A program made the translations under genes and the position numbers. This document shows, in pieces, positions 7,225 to 15,234 of a stretch of DNA of 40,595 nt. How positions within the stretch are numbered: position 1 is the first letter of the stretch; every line of letters starts with the position of its first letter. Source of the DNA: Myxococcota bacterium (GTDB lineage: Bacteria > Myxococcota_A > Polyangia > HGW-17). The stretch spans positions 1 to 40,595 of the forward strand of contig JAHJMN010000011.1 in assembly GCA_018821305.1 (NCBI GenBank), written 5' to 3'. The notes beneath the pieces were generated by a model. The model was not told the origin of the DNA, did not search any database, and saw only the letters and a list, made by a program, of their open reading frames with translations.

Positions 7225-8999
7225 ATTTTGTGGCTGGAAGCAAAATATTCCTGATAGATTGGATCGTTTTCCCGCAGAAGCCGGCGTAAAACCTTTCCAA
7301 CCATATTCTTAGGAATTTCATCAATAAATTCTATGTATTTGGGTACTTTATAATGAGTAATATTCTCCATACACCATTTGATCAATTCGTCTTCAGTAAT
7401 TTTGCTCTTCCAGGATTCTTTAAGTACAACCCAGGCTTTAATTACTTCACCACTGTCTGCATCTGGAAGACCCGCAACAGCAATTTCACTTATACATTCA
7501 TGTTTTCCCACAAGATTTTCTACATCTTTAGGAAATACGCTATAGCCTTTGAATTTAATTAACTCTTTCTTTCGGTCAAGAATTGTCACCTGACCATGGG
7601 GATTCATAAACCCGATATCACCAGTGAGCAGCCAGTTTTCTCCATCCACATCAATGATGTGAGAAGCAGTTTCTTCAGGGTTATCAAGATATCCCTGCAT
7701 AACCTGAGGACCACAAACAGCGATTTCCCCAATGTGATCTTTATCATCAGGCCCGCTACCGATTCCAAGCTCGATTGTAGGATCCGATTTATCAACAATA
7801 CGCCATTTTGTACCTGGAAGTGGTATACCAATGGATCCACTGCGGCGCTGGTCATCACTGCACCATAGGGGATTCACGCTTACCACAGGAGATGCTTCGG
7901 TAAGCCCATAACCTTCCACAAGTGGACATCCTGTTACGGATTCAAAACGATCCTGAACAGCACGATGAAGTGGCCCTGCCCCACTGACACCAAGAAAAAG
8001 TTTCCGCGCAATTTTGTATTTTTTGAGATCCGGGAAATCCGCCATCCGCTGAAAGAGAACCTCAGCTCCGATGAATATGGTTCCTTCCTTGGGAATATCT
8101 TTCTCGAGAGAAGCACACAATTCCTCCATTTTCGGAGGACGAGGGAAGAGCAGTACCCAACCACCATAAAGGGGAGTCAGATTCATTATGGCTGTCATTC
8201 CAAAAGCATGGAAGAAAGGAAGAATACCAAGGTTTGCAATATTCTGATTGCTCCTGTAAAACCACATCCTGACCTGAAGGGCATTACAGAGAATATTATA
8301 ATGTGTCAAAACAGCAGCTTTTGGAACGCCGGTGGTGCCGCCGGTCATGATATAGGTTGCTGGATCTTTAACGGGATCGATTTCAATTGCCGGGGGATTT
8401 TTTCCGGACTTAAGCAAAGATGTAAAACTCACGGCATCACTTGGTAGTGGAGCACTGGGTATTTTTTTCAATAATTTTCCCAATTTCTGTTTATGCCATG
8501 GAAGAAAATCCGCAATATTTGTCCCGATAAATACTTTGATACTGATGTCGTGCTTTATGGGCTCAATTTTCTCTTTATATAGAGCATCAAGAAAAATCAA
8601 ATACTTTGCTTTAACTGTTTCCAGTTGATGTTTGATTTCCAGAGGCTTATATGTTGGGTTGATTCCTGAAACTATTGCACCTATGCGCATTATCGCAAAA
8701 TACGAAATCATATATTGAAATGAATTGGGAAGTAAAATTGCAACAGTTTCGCCTTTTTTTATGCCAAGTTTATATAGAGAATCTGCAAAGGCATCAACAT
8801 ATCGATTATATTCACCGTAAGTCATGTCCATACCGAGGAATCGGGCTGCACGGTTTGATGGCCAACGGGAAGCAGCATCGCTAATGATCGAGTCCAAGGG
8901 GCGAACTGGAAATTCCGGGTTTCGTGATACTTCATCTGGCCAGCCCGCAGTTTCTGAAAACCAGGGACTGTCGGGGGATATATTTGATTTCAAATTCAT
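7221..8999 (-). CDS. Long-chain acyl-CoA ligase (AMP-forming)
   Basis: The protein has 592 residues and is of the ANL adenylate-forming superfamily; it activates a carboxylate, probably a fatty acid, to acyl-AMP and then acyl-CoA. Visible motifs in order are the P-loop TGGTTGVPKAAVLTH, the A5 motif EGYGLTEASPV, the A7/A8 stretch LTGDIGF...DRKKELIKFKGYSVFP, and the C-terminal catalytic Lys in NMVGKVLRR. FadD-type similarity includes ILPFFHAFGMT. Start ATG 8999 overlaps the upstream stop (ATGA). The start and length are consistent with a complete enzyme; chain-length preference cannot be read from sequence. Confidence 0.93.
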   Translation of the reverse strand: MNLKSNISPDSPWFSETAGWPDEVSRNPEFPVRPLDSIISDAASRWPSNRAARFLGMDMTYGEYNRYVDAFADSLYKLGIKKGETVAILLPNSFQYMISYFAIMRIGAIVSGINPTYKPLEIKHQLETVKAKYLIFLDALYKEKIEPIKHDISIKVFIGTNIADFLPWHKQKLGKLLKKIPSAPLPSDAVSFTSLLKSGKNPPAIEIDPVKDPATYIMTGGTTGVPKAAVLTHYNILCNALQVRMWFYRSNQNIANLGILPFFHAFGMTAIMNLTPLYGGWVLLFPRPPKMEELCASLEKDIPKEGTIFIGAEVLFQRMADFPDLKKYKIARKLFLGVSGAGPLHRAVQDRFESVTGCPLVEGYGLTEASPVVSVNPLWCSDDQRRSGSIGIPLPGTKWRIVDKSDPTIELGIGSGPDDKDHIGEIAVCGPQVMQGYLDNPEETASHIIDVDGENWLLTGDIGFMNPHGQVTILDRKKELIKFKGYSVFPKDVENLVGKHECISEIAVAGLPDADSGEVIKAWVVLKESWKSKITEDELIKWCMENITHYKVPKYIEFIDEIPKNMVGKVLRRLLRENDPIYQEYFASSHKI

Positions 9000-9445
9000 T
9001 TTAGCTTTCCATAATCATTCTGAAGAATGTCGTCGTATTTGTCTGCAAGTCTTCCAACTTTAACGATAATATCTATAAGTTCACCCTCATTGAGATCATC
9101 TGTTGTCCGATCGGACTTGAGAATTACTTTTTTATCTTTTACGGCAAAAGCAACGCTGCACATTTCCATGCGGGAATTATAGCCCAGCAGTTTCGGGTAA
9201 ATGTCCGGATCTACGCTATCAGAAAGCTCATAAACCTGGCTAAAAACCTGAATATAATTGGTTTCCGTCGCTTGAGTAAGGACAATGTATACCGTTGCAC
9301 TTCCTCGACTCAAACCCCAGACGTCGATTGTTTCACCAGGAGATTTAAGTTTGTTCTGATTCGGATCAAGACCAAAGGAAGTCCTGAATACGTTTTCAAT
9401 CAATTTTTTTGTCTGTTCATACTTTTCAGCCAGAGTTTCCGTCAT
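8996..9445 (-). CDS. YbjN / type III secretion chaperone-like protein
   Basis: The protein has 149 residues with an alpha/beta pattern resembling the YbjN and CesT-type chaperone-like fold: an N-terminal helix (TLAEKYEQTKKLIENVF), then strands with WGLSRGSATVYIVLT and YIQVFSQVYELSD, a conserved small-residue turn (LLGYNSRMEMCSVAFAVKDKK) and a C-terminal helix containing VGRLADKYDDIL. Such proteins bind partner proteins. It is the first gene of the operon with the acyl-CoA ligase, and its start at 9445 has a strong AGGAG 8 nt upstream. The family call is from pattern only. Confidence 0.72.
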   Translation of the reverse strand: MTETLAEKYEQTKKLIENVFRTSFGLDPNQNKLKSPGETIDVWGLSRGSATVYIVLTQATETNYIQVFSQVYELSDSVDPDIYPKLLGYNSRMEMCSVAFAVKDKKVILKSDRTTDDLNEGELIDIIVKVGRLADKYDDILQNDYGKLK

Positions 9446-9508
9446 TAGCCAACTCCTGATTTACACATTCGGAAATCCCTTTTGGAGATTATCCGGGGTG
9501 GCGACCGA

Positions 9509-10096
9509 TTAGTGTTTATCTTTCATGTTTTTCTTGATTTCCAGGAGAAGGTCTTTCATTTCTGCCAACTCGACAACAATGGACTCAAGTTTATCAGCAT
9601 GATTTTCCACGACATCAGCCAGATCTTCTACAGTTTCCATAAGACTGTCCATACCCTCTTCAAGATCAGAAATACGATCTCCAGATTCTTCATCTTCGAG
9701 GTCCTCATCGGATTCGAATTCTTCATCTGACTCGGCTCTCTCTTCGAGATTTATCTTTTTTCCCGTCATAAGGTCGGTGTTGCAAGCGGGACATATATTC
9801 ACAGATGGCCCAAGCCAGAGGGTGCACTTGGGACACTCTCTTCCTTCCAGTTGCTGCTTGCGGTGTTCAAGTAGAAGATCCAGACCTTCTTTTTCTCGGC
9901 CCGTTTCAACAAAAAGGGTACTGTGCCCTAAATTATCACTGAAACTTTTAAGAATGATATCATTGTGTTCCACAACCTTCCATGGAATACCGGCTTCATC
10001 AAGCCTCACGACAAGTTGTTCCATTTCGAATATAGATTCCAGGGTTGCAACACTGGTTAAGGCGGTGTCCGGAGGACAGTTTTCGTATGATGCCAT
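9509..10096 (-). CDS. Zinc-ribbon protein with N-terminal DUF2007-like and C-terminal coiled coil
   Basis: The protein has 195 residues. The N-terminal part (about 15-85, with VVRLDEAGIPWKVVEHND) resembles the small alpha/beta DUF2007 'putative signal transducing protein' fold. It is followed by a zinc ribbon with two CxxC knuckles, CPKC and CPAC (about 88-108). A highly acidic linker (EESDEEFESDEDLEDEE-like) leads to a heptad-patterned coiled coil at 140-190. It is cytoplasmic and probably a regulatory or adaptor protein. The start is supported by GAGAGG 5-10 nt upstream. A CCACTG/CAGTGG hairpin sits just upstream at 10108-10128, in the untranslated leader. Confidence 0.75.
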   Translation of the reverse strand: MASYENCPPDTALTSVATLESIFEMEQLVVRLDEAGIPWKVVEHNDIILKSFSDNLGHSTLFVETGREKEGLDLLLEHRKQQLEGRECPKCTLWLGPSVNICPACNTDLMTGKKINLEERAESDEEFESDEDLEDEESGDRISDLEEGMDSLMETVEDLADVVENHADKLESIVVELAEMKDLLLEIKKNMKDKH

Positions 10097-10279
10097 GATT
10101 TACCTCTCCACTGAAAAAGCGGCAGTGGTCCGGATTAAGATACTGAAATTTACAACACTTTCATCCCATGAAAAAGCTGAAATCCTGCCGAACGTGTTTT
10201 TTTTGTAAACGACAGTAAAAATCATCGTCAGTAAAAGAGATTTCCATGCCCAGCAGGACTTTTAAAACTCATAAAATAA

Positions 10280-11341
10280 TTAACGAATTCCCGTAAACAT
10301 TCGTTTCCATCGTGGTCCGTTGTGACCAAGGCTGAGCCAAATAAACTCGGCCTTTCCTTTGATATTAACAAGGGGAATACACGGCGCAGCCTTGTTGTCT
10401 TTCATAAGAAAACGACTGTCTTCACTGTTATCTCGGTTATCGCCCATTACAAACACGCAGCCTGAAGGAACTTTCCAGGTATCGGGCCATCCTGAAGGAA
10501 GTGGTCTGGGATATTTATCATAGATGACTTTATAAGTATGCTTTCCTATTTTTTCTTCATATATATCACATGGTTTTCCTGGATGCCAGTCCTCACCGAG
10601 CTTTTCATTTTTGTCCATGTACGAACATTCTTCCTCAAGTTTTTTTGTGGCAACGGGTTCAAATTTACCTTTTCCACCTTTTTTTATATAAATAGTTCTA
10701 TTGTGAAATCTTATTACATCTCCCGGTAGACCAACAACACGCTTTATCCAGTCTTCACTGTTTTTAAGAGGCTCAATAAATACAATAATATCCCCTCTCG
10801 TGGGAAGGGACCACTGAGCAAATTGTTTTGGGGGATGGTCCGTAAACGGAACCCGAATACCGTACGCGGATTTGTTCACATAAATGTAATCGCCAACCTG
10901 AAGTGTGGGAATCATTGAACCGGAAGGAATTCGAAAAGGCTCGAATATAAAAGCCCTGAAGAACAGGGCGACGCTCGCTGCAAGTAAAACACTTTTCACG
11001 AAAGAGGCGATGGCATTGCGTCTATAGGATTTCAATTCCCTTACCAGTTCTTCCATATGAGTTGTAACCGGTTCAAGGTCTTCTTTTGCAGCCAATGCTT
11101 CCTGCCAGGATTTGAGGTGCAGAGTAATTCGATCTGTATCGTGGGATGAAAGGGTTAAGCCTTTTGGTTCCCAGGGCCAGTAGAAAAGCGGTTTACGCCC
11201 ATTGCCAAATCTTTTAAGCATGTACCTTAATTCCGCAGAAAGCTCCACACCCTTTTTCTTCAATTTCCTGTTTTCCCACCAGGTTCGCTCTTTTCTCACG
11301 GATGTATTTTGTCTTCTTGAATTTTTTCTTGTTCTACTCAA
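10280..11341 (-). CDS. lepB: Signal peptidase I with long N-terminal extension
   Basis: The protein has 353 residues and is an S26 signal peptidase that removes Sec/Tat signal peptides at the outer face of the inner membrane. Catalytic Ser142 lies in IPSGSMIPTL and the general-base Lys200 in WIKRVVGLPGD; box E, GDNRDNSEDSR, is present. A single membrane segment (about 111-131) comes directly before the catalytic domain. The first 110 residues form a basic, aromatic cytoplasmic extension (including FYWPWEP) not typical of E. coli-type enzymes. The start is TTG 11341, supported by GGAG 8 nt upstream; the nearest ATG would remove 40 residues. The insert around 225-270 with Cys residues is typical of Gram-negative enzymes. 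Confidence 0.9.
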   Translation of the reverse strand: MSRTRKNSRRQNTSVRKERTWWENRKLKKKGVELSAELRYMLKRFGNGRKPLFYWPWEPKGLTLSSHDTDRITLHLKSWQEALAAKEDLEPVTTHMEELVRELKSYRRNAIASFVKSVLLAASVALFFRAFIFEPFRIPSGSMIPTLQVGDYIYVNKSAYGIRVPFTDHPPKQFAQWSLPTRGDIIVFIEPLKNSEDWIKRVVGLPGDVIRFHNRTIYIKKGGKGKFEPVATKKLEEECSYMDKNEKLGEDWHPGKPCDIYEEKIGKHTYKVIYDKYPRPLPSGWPDTWKVPSGCVFVMGDNRDNSEDSRFLMKDNKAAPCIPLVNIKGKAEFIWLSLGHNGPRWKRMFTGIR

Positions 11342-11398
11342 TTAAATACTCCATCGCTTCCAAAGTAAATTCGTACATCACTCAGGCTTGAGATTTAA

Positions 11399-12292
11399 CT
11401 AAACCCGCTGACTGAGTTCTTTGTTCCTTGTAACCACTAACATAGCCATTGAAAAGAAAATAATTAAAATCCCACCAAGTTCAAGCATGCCTGGCAATTC
11501 CCGGAAAACGACTTTTCCGGCGATAGTGGCCCAGATTATTCCTGTGAAAGAAAAAGCTGCAACTGTTGACGCATTTTCCGAACGGTAAGCAAGAGTCATG
11601 AGTTCCTGAGCTAAAGTTGTAAGCACACCAACGAGAATCAGGTAAAACCACATGACACCTGACGGTGTTCTCCAGAAAAAGAGCATTGGCACTCCCGTAA
11701 TCACCATGGACATTATACACAGCCAGTTGATAATTACCGGAGACGATTCCTTACCACCAATATATCGTATTGTGAGATACGCCAGAGAAGCGAAAAATCC
11801 ACTTAATAGCGCAAGAAAGCTTCCAAGAGATATAATTCCGCGGTCTGGTCTTAAAATGATAAATACACCTGTCATTGCAAAAAATGCAAATATCGCTTTC
11901 AGGCCCGAAATTCTTTCTTTTAAAAGCCAAACTGCAAGCAATGTAGTAAAAAGGGGATGAGTATAATGCAGCGACGAAGCATTTGCCATGGAAGTCATAC
12001 TTAATGCAGCAAAATAGAGGATCATCGCCACGGAACCCGCAGTTCCTCGAAGAAACAGAAACTTACGGTTTTCTCTTTTTCCTGCAATATTTTCCCCCCG
12101 GCGAATCAGAATAAAACTCAAGATCAGAAAACCGATAAGAGCTCGAAAAAAAGCCGCTTCCCAAAAACCGAGTTCCATGGATGCCTTTTTCACAAAAACA
12201 TAGGCAAGGGAAAAAACAACAGTGGCTGCGAGCATGTAAATAATACCACGGGACATAAAAGTCAGTAGTATACTTAAAAATGAAATTTGCAA
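11399..12292 (-). CDS. EamA/DMT-family membrane transporter
   Basis: The protein has up to 297 residues with ten predicted membrane helices and the two-fold EamA repeat of the drug/metabolite transporter superfamily (first repeat ending LLKERISGLKAI, second ending FRELPGMLELGG). These inner-membrane exporters move metabolites or amino acids; the substrate is unknown. The listed start is TTG 12292 with AGGTAAGTG upstream; an ATG at 12256 (MSRGIIYMLAATVVFS) is an alternative that begins nearer the first conserved helix. It is divergent from the gene at 12397. The gap to lepB is short, so the two may be co-transcribed. Confidence 0.88.
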   Translation of the reverse strand: MQISFLSILLTFMSRGIIYMLAATVVFSLAYVFVKKASMELGFWEAAFFRALIGFLILSFILIRRGENIAGKRENRKFLFLRGTAGSVAMILYFAALSMTSMANASSLHYTHPLFTTLLAVWLLKERISGLKAIFAFFAMTGVFIILRPDRGIISLGSFLALLSGFFASLAYLTIRYIGGKESSPVIINWLCIMSMVITGVPMLFFWRTPSGVMWFYLILVGVLTTLAQELMTLAYRSENASTVAAFSFTGIIWATIAGKVVFRELPGMLELGGILIIFFSMAMLVVTRNKELSQRV

Positions 12293-12396
12293 TCTTCACT
12301 TACCTGATGAGTTAAAAAAAAATGAATTATGCCGAATGATCTGATCGTGTTCTGTTTTACGACTTGCAGTTAAAACCTAATCCCGGATGATAAACA

Positions 12397-13011
12397 ATGG
12401 CCGGTCCATATAAACTACGCTCTAAAACAACTGAAATCGCAAAGAAGATAAAGGAAAGGAAAAAGGCCAGAAGAAACAATGAAAGATCCCAAAGGCGGGC
12501 AGATGCACCGGAAATTATTCCAAGAAGCAAACGCCTCCGGGAGAAGTTGCAGGATGTTTCACGAGAAAGGCTCCGGCACCGAAAACCTGACAAACAAAAA
12601 AAACTTGTTAACTATCGTAAATTATTCATTTTAGTTCTTGTCATCGGACTCGTCATGGTCTACATGAGCGGGAAAAAGAAAAAACAAGAAGTAATTCCCA
12701 CAAAAAAAAATCCATATGGAGTCAAGATAACCTGTGATGGGCCGTGTCCCTCATTTAGAAACAATCTTTATGAATGGTTCAGCAATAATCCCAAATACGT
12801 CCATATTGAACAAAATCCTGATCTGCATATTATTCTTGGGTCTGTAGACAAAAAATCCGGCCGTGCTTGGTATGCAGAATTAAAATCTCTCACCGGACGA
12901 CTTGATCAGCAGAAAAAATTTATTACATTCCGGCTGGTCATGGAGCCAGATGCGGAAGGAAAAGCACAGCAAAAACTTTACTCCGCATTACTGAAAACCA
13001 TCACACCCTGA
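12397..13011 (+). CDS. Single-pass membrane protein with basic N-terminus, unknown function
   Basis: The protein has 204 residues. The first 75 are strongly basic and low in complexity (KKIKERKKARRNN..., ERLRHRKPDKQKK). A single membrane helix (about 76-90, LFILVLVIGLVMVYM) is followed by a short Lys cluster and a C-terminal globular region of about 105 residues containing two Cys (CDGPCP), probably outside the cytoplasm. I do not recognise the family. It lies upstream of, and on the same strand as, the histidine kinase pair with a 34-bp gap, so it may belong to that operon and could be a membrane partner of the kinase. The ribosome site is weak (CCCGGAT). Confidence 0.75.
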   Translation: MAGPYKLRSKTTEIAKKIKERKKARRNNERSQRRADAPEIIPRSKRLREKLQDVSRERLRHRKPDKQKKLVNYRKLFILVLVIGLVMVYMSGKKKKQEVIPTKKNPYGVKITCDGPCPSFRNNLYEWFSNNPKYVHIEQNPDLHIILGSVDKKSGRAWYAELKSLTGRLDQQKKFITFRLVMEPDAEGKAQQKLYSALLKTITP

Positions 13012-13045
13012 TCTTCTCCCGCTGTGATCAGGTATAAAGACTCAT

Positions 13046-14047
13046 ATGGAATCTCAAAGACGCTTTGTAAATCCCAGTCATCATGACAATCTAATGACTA
13101 AAGTGTCCAATTTTTACAAGCGTACTCAAAAAATAATCATTTTCTTTGTTCTGTTCCCGACGATCTTCACTACAGCAGTGGGGATTATCGGCATAGTTCT
13201 TTATGACGGTATGAAAGACATACTATTCGGAATTCTTACGATCAGCTTTGCAGCGGCGGTCCTTTCCGGTAGCATTATTGCTGTCATATTCACGGCCAAA
13301 GCTTCGGAATCCGCTGGCCGACAAACTGCATTTCTCGCAAATGTTTCTCATGAACTGCGATCTCCCCTTTCTGCTATTAAAATGTTCGCTCAAACTCTGC
13401 AGCATGAACGAATTGATGCCGAAGGTAGAGACCTTTGTATTAAGGAAATTCTCAAATCTACTGAGAGATTGGATTATCTGATCCAGCAGATCCTTCAATG
13501 GAAGAGGATTCTGTCGGGCCGCGAACAACTGAATCTTGAAAAAGCCAAGGCCTCCTTACCCGCTATGGATGCTTTTGAAAGTTTTAAATCTATTCATTCC
13601 GATTGGGAATCTTTTCTGGAAACCGAGTGGTGCCCTGAAGAGTATGAGCTTGTTCTGGATAGAGGCGCACTGGCAAGAGCCATTTATAATCTCATTGACA
13701 ATGCCTGGAAATACTCCGAAGAAGGCAAACGTCACATTGTTATAAAAACTCATGTAATTTTAAATAACTTCAATATTCCCGAATATTTTGTGTATGAGGT
13801 GAGGGATAATGGTTTTGGAATAAATCCCGAAAACCTCGAAAAAATATTCGATGTATTTTATAGAGTTGACTACAAACTTCAAGGAAAGTCAGGACTTGGG
13901 CTTGGGCTGGGTATCGTCAGAACAATAGCAAAAACCCATGAAGGGGAGGTCAATGTTGAATCAACACCCGGAGAAGGCAGTCGTTTTTCAATAAAACTGC
14001 CTTTTAAATCAAACCTTAAAATTGTGGAGGACGGTAATGGCGGATAA
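13046..14047 (+). CDS. Membrane sensor histidine kinase
   Basis: The protein has 333 residues. Two adjacent membrane helices (about 29-53 and 58-83) have almost no periplasmic loop, so sensing is probably within the membrane or through a partner protein. The HisKA H-box FLANVSHELRSPLSAI places the phosphoacceptor at His102. The HATPase_c domain shows NLIDNAWKYS, DNGFGI and GLGLGLGIV, all intact. The 3' end overlaps the next gene, an OmpR-type regulator, by 11 nt. A PhoR/BaeS-like architecture is apparent, but no specific orthologue can be named. Confidence 0.93.
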   Translation: MESQRRFVNPSHHDNLMTKVSNFYKRTQKIIIFFVLFPTIFTTAVGIIGIVLYDGMKDILFGILTISFAAAVLSGSIIAVIFTAKASESAGRQTAFLANVSHELRSPLSAIKMFAQTLQHERIDAEGRDLCIKEILKSTERLDYLIQQILQWKRILSGREQLNLEKAKASLPAMDAFESFKSIHSDWESFLETEWCPEEYELVLDRGALARAIYNLIDNAWKYSEEGKRHIVIKTHVILNNFNIPEYFVYEVRDNGFGINPENLEKIFDVFYRVDYKLQGKSGLGLGLGIVRTIAKTHEGEVNVESTPGEGSRFSIKLPFKSNLKIVEDGNGG

Positions 14048-14717
14048 GGAAACTCAGATACTTCTGGTAGAAGATGAACCATCTCTTTTAGCAGGACTAC
14101 TTTTAAATCTTCAACTTGAAGGATACCGGGTTACTGCTGCTCCAAACGGAGCATTAGCTGTAAATCATCTTAAAAATGGTAAATTCGATCTGGTCATTTT
14201 AGATCTCATGCTCCCTGATATGAACGGAATGGACATTCTTGCACAAATGCGAGATCGTGGTGATTACACTCCGGTTCTGATTCTCAGCGCTAGAGACGAA
14301 ATAGAAACCAAGGTCCAGGGATTATCCACAGGAGCTGACGACTACCTGACCAAGCCTTTTGATGTTAAGGAACTTTACGCCCGTGTTCAGGCTATTCTCA
14401 GACGGCATAACGGTGCCGTTAATAACGTTTCATTCGGTGACATCAAAGTATTTCTGGATGAACGTAGAGTTGAAAAAAATGGTCGAGAAGTCCACCTTAC
14501 TCCCCTTGAATACGATTTACTGGTTTATTTTATAAAGAATCCAAGTATTGCATTTTCAAGGGAAGCGCTCCTTCGAAATATCTGGCCAACGGGGACAGAC
14601 GCCACTGTGAGGACTGTTGATAATTTTATTGTTACTTTAAGGAAAAAAGTAGATGACCATCGTAAACCAAGGCATTTTATTACAGTCCGTGGCCATGGCT
14701 ACCGTTTTAACATATAG
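14037..14717 (+). CDS. OmpR/PhoB-family response regulator
   Basis: The protein has 226 residues. The receiver domain (5-120) has acidic pair Glu12/Asp13, phosphoacceptor Asp56 (LDLMLPDMNG), Thr/Ser switch region LILSAR and Lys in DYLTKPFD. The winged-helix DNA-binding domain (about 130-226) has the typical LTPLEYDLLVYF, SREALLRNIWP, TVRTVDNFIVTLRKK and VRGHGYRF pattern. It regulates transcription as partner of the overlapping kinase. ATG 14037 with GGAGG about 8 nt upstream is clearly the start. The TAG stop forms the left terminus of repeat copy F. Confidence 0.95.
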   Translation: MADKETQILLVEDEPSLLAGLLLNLQLEGYRVTAAPNGALAVNHLKNGKFDLVILDLMLPDMNGMDILAQMRDRGDYTPVLILSARDEIETKVQGLSTGADDYLTKPFDVKELYARVQAILRRHNGAVNNVSFGDIKVFLDERRVEKNGREVHLTPLEYDLLVYFIKNPSIAFSREALLRNIWPTGTDATVRTVDNFIVTLRKKVDDHRKPRHFITVRGHGYRFNI

Positions 14718-14853
14718 ACTGAAATTCAGTTTTTCAAACTTTTTGCCGATTTTCAAGTCAGGACAGTGACCACAAAGTGCTGAATTTACTGGTAGTGGCC
14801 TGTTAGGATTTTTAATAAAATTCTTCGCGAAGCGAATGAAAATTCAGTCTCTA
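14715..14853 (+). repeat. Structured TA-bounded repeat, copy F (139 bp) between convergent genes
   Basis: It runs from TAG (14715-14717, the regulator stop codon) to CTA (14851-14853). The interior matches copy A closely (CAGGACAGTGACC; AGGATTTT hairpin; GCGAAGC at 14827-14833), but both termini are changed together: TAGACTGAAATT at the left and AATTCAGTCTCTA at the right replace the usual GTCCTG/CAGGAC arms. The right end contains the TGA stop of the convergent small gene at 14844. A symmetric structure here could serve as a bidirectional terminator. Confidence 0.88.
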
Positions 14854-15035
14854 GAATACTGTTTCTGGTTGTCAAGTCTGATTGACGACACCTGAACAGG
14901 TTGAATTTCCTTGTTCTTTTCAGAAACCCTCTCCATTTTATTTTCACTTTCCTGCTTCCCCTCGGGATAGTTATCAAGCATTACAACTGCTGTAAAAACT
15001 GCAATTATTAAAAGAGCCATGGGTAAAGGTTTCAT
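14844..15035 (-). CDS. Small membrane-anchored protein (63 aa)
   Basis: The product has one N-terminal hydrophobic helix (residues 4-20, LPMALLIIAVFTAVVML) followed by a polar, charged tail of about 40 residues. AGGAG lies 8 nt before the ATG, which strongly supports translation. It could be a single-pass inner membrane protein or a signal-peptide-bearing peptide; there is no lipobox Cys. No family is recognised. The last codons and the TGA stop lie inside the terminus of repeat copy F. Confidence 0.65.
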   Translation of the reverse strand: MKPLPMALLIIAVFTAVVMLDNYPEGKQESENKMERVSEKNKEIQPVQVSSIRLDNQKQYSRD

Positions 15036-15157
15036 GCTTAAATCTCCTTGTAGGACAATGTCGCATGAAAAGAATTACACAGGCATTTTAAAAGTTCAAA
15101 AAAACAGATACATTTTCTTTTTTATTTATTATTTTCAATATTTTAGAGAATTTTTTT

Positions 15158-15191
15158 AAAAAAAAAGGCCGGAACTTTTAAGGTTCCGGCC
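15158..15191 (-). terminator. Intrinsic terminator for the Cys-rich lipoprotein gene
   Basis: Perfect stem GGCCGGAAC/GTTCCGGCC (15167-15175/15183-15191) with a seven-base loop, followed on the minus strand by a run of U residues (A-run 15158-15166 on the plus strand). It lies about 45 bp beyond the stop of the minus-strand gene at 15235. Confidence 0.92.
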
Positions 15192-15234
15192 GCTGATAAG
15201 AGGAGGAGAATCCAATGATCAGATCTTTATGGAT

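Noticed and set aside
7965..8447. 160-codon plus-strand open frame
   Set aside because: It lies antisense within the well-supported acyl-CoA ligase gene, with no family resemblance.
10108..10128. Leader hairpin as a riboswitch
   Set aside because: A single six-pair stem with no conserved aptamer features; noted only in the gene entry.
11342..11401. Repeat remnant at the TAG stop of the EamA gene
   Set aside because: The sequence CTCAGG...TTTAACTA is suggestive but too short and lacks a second terminus.
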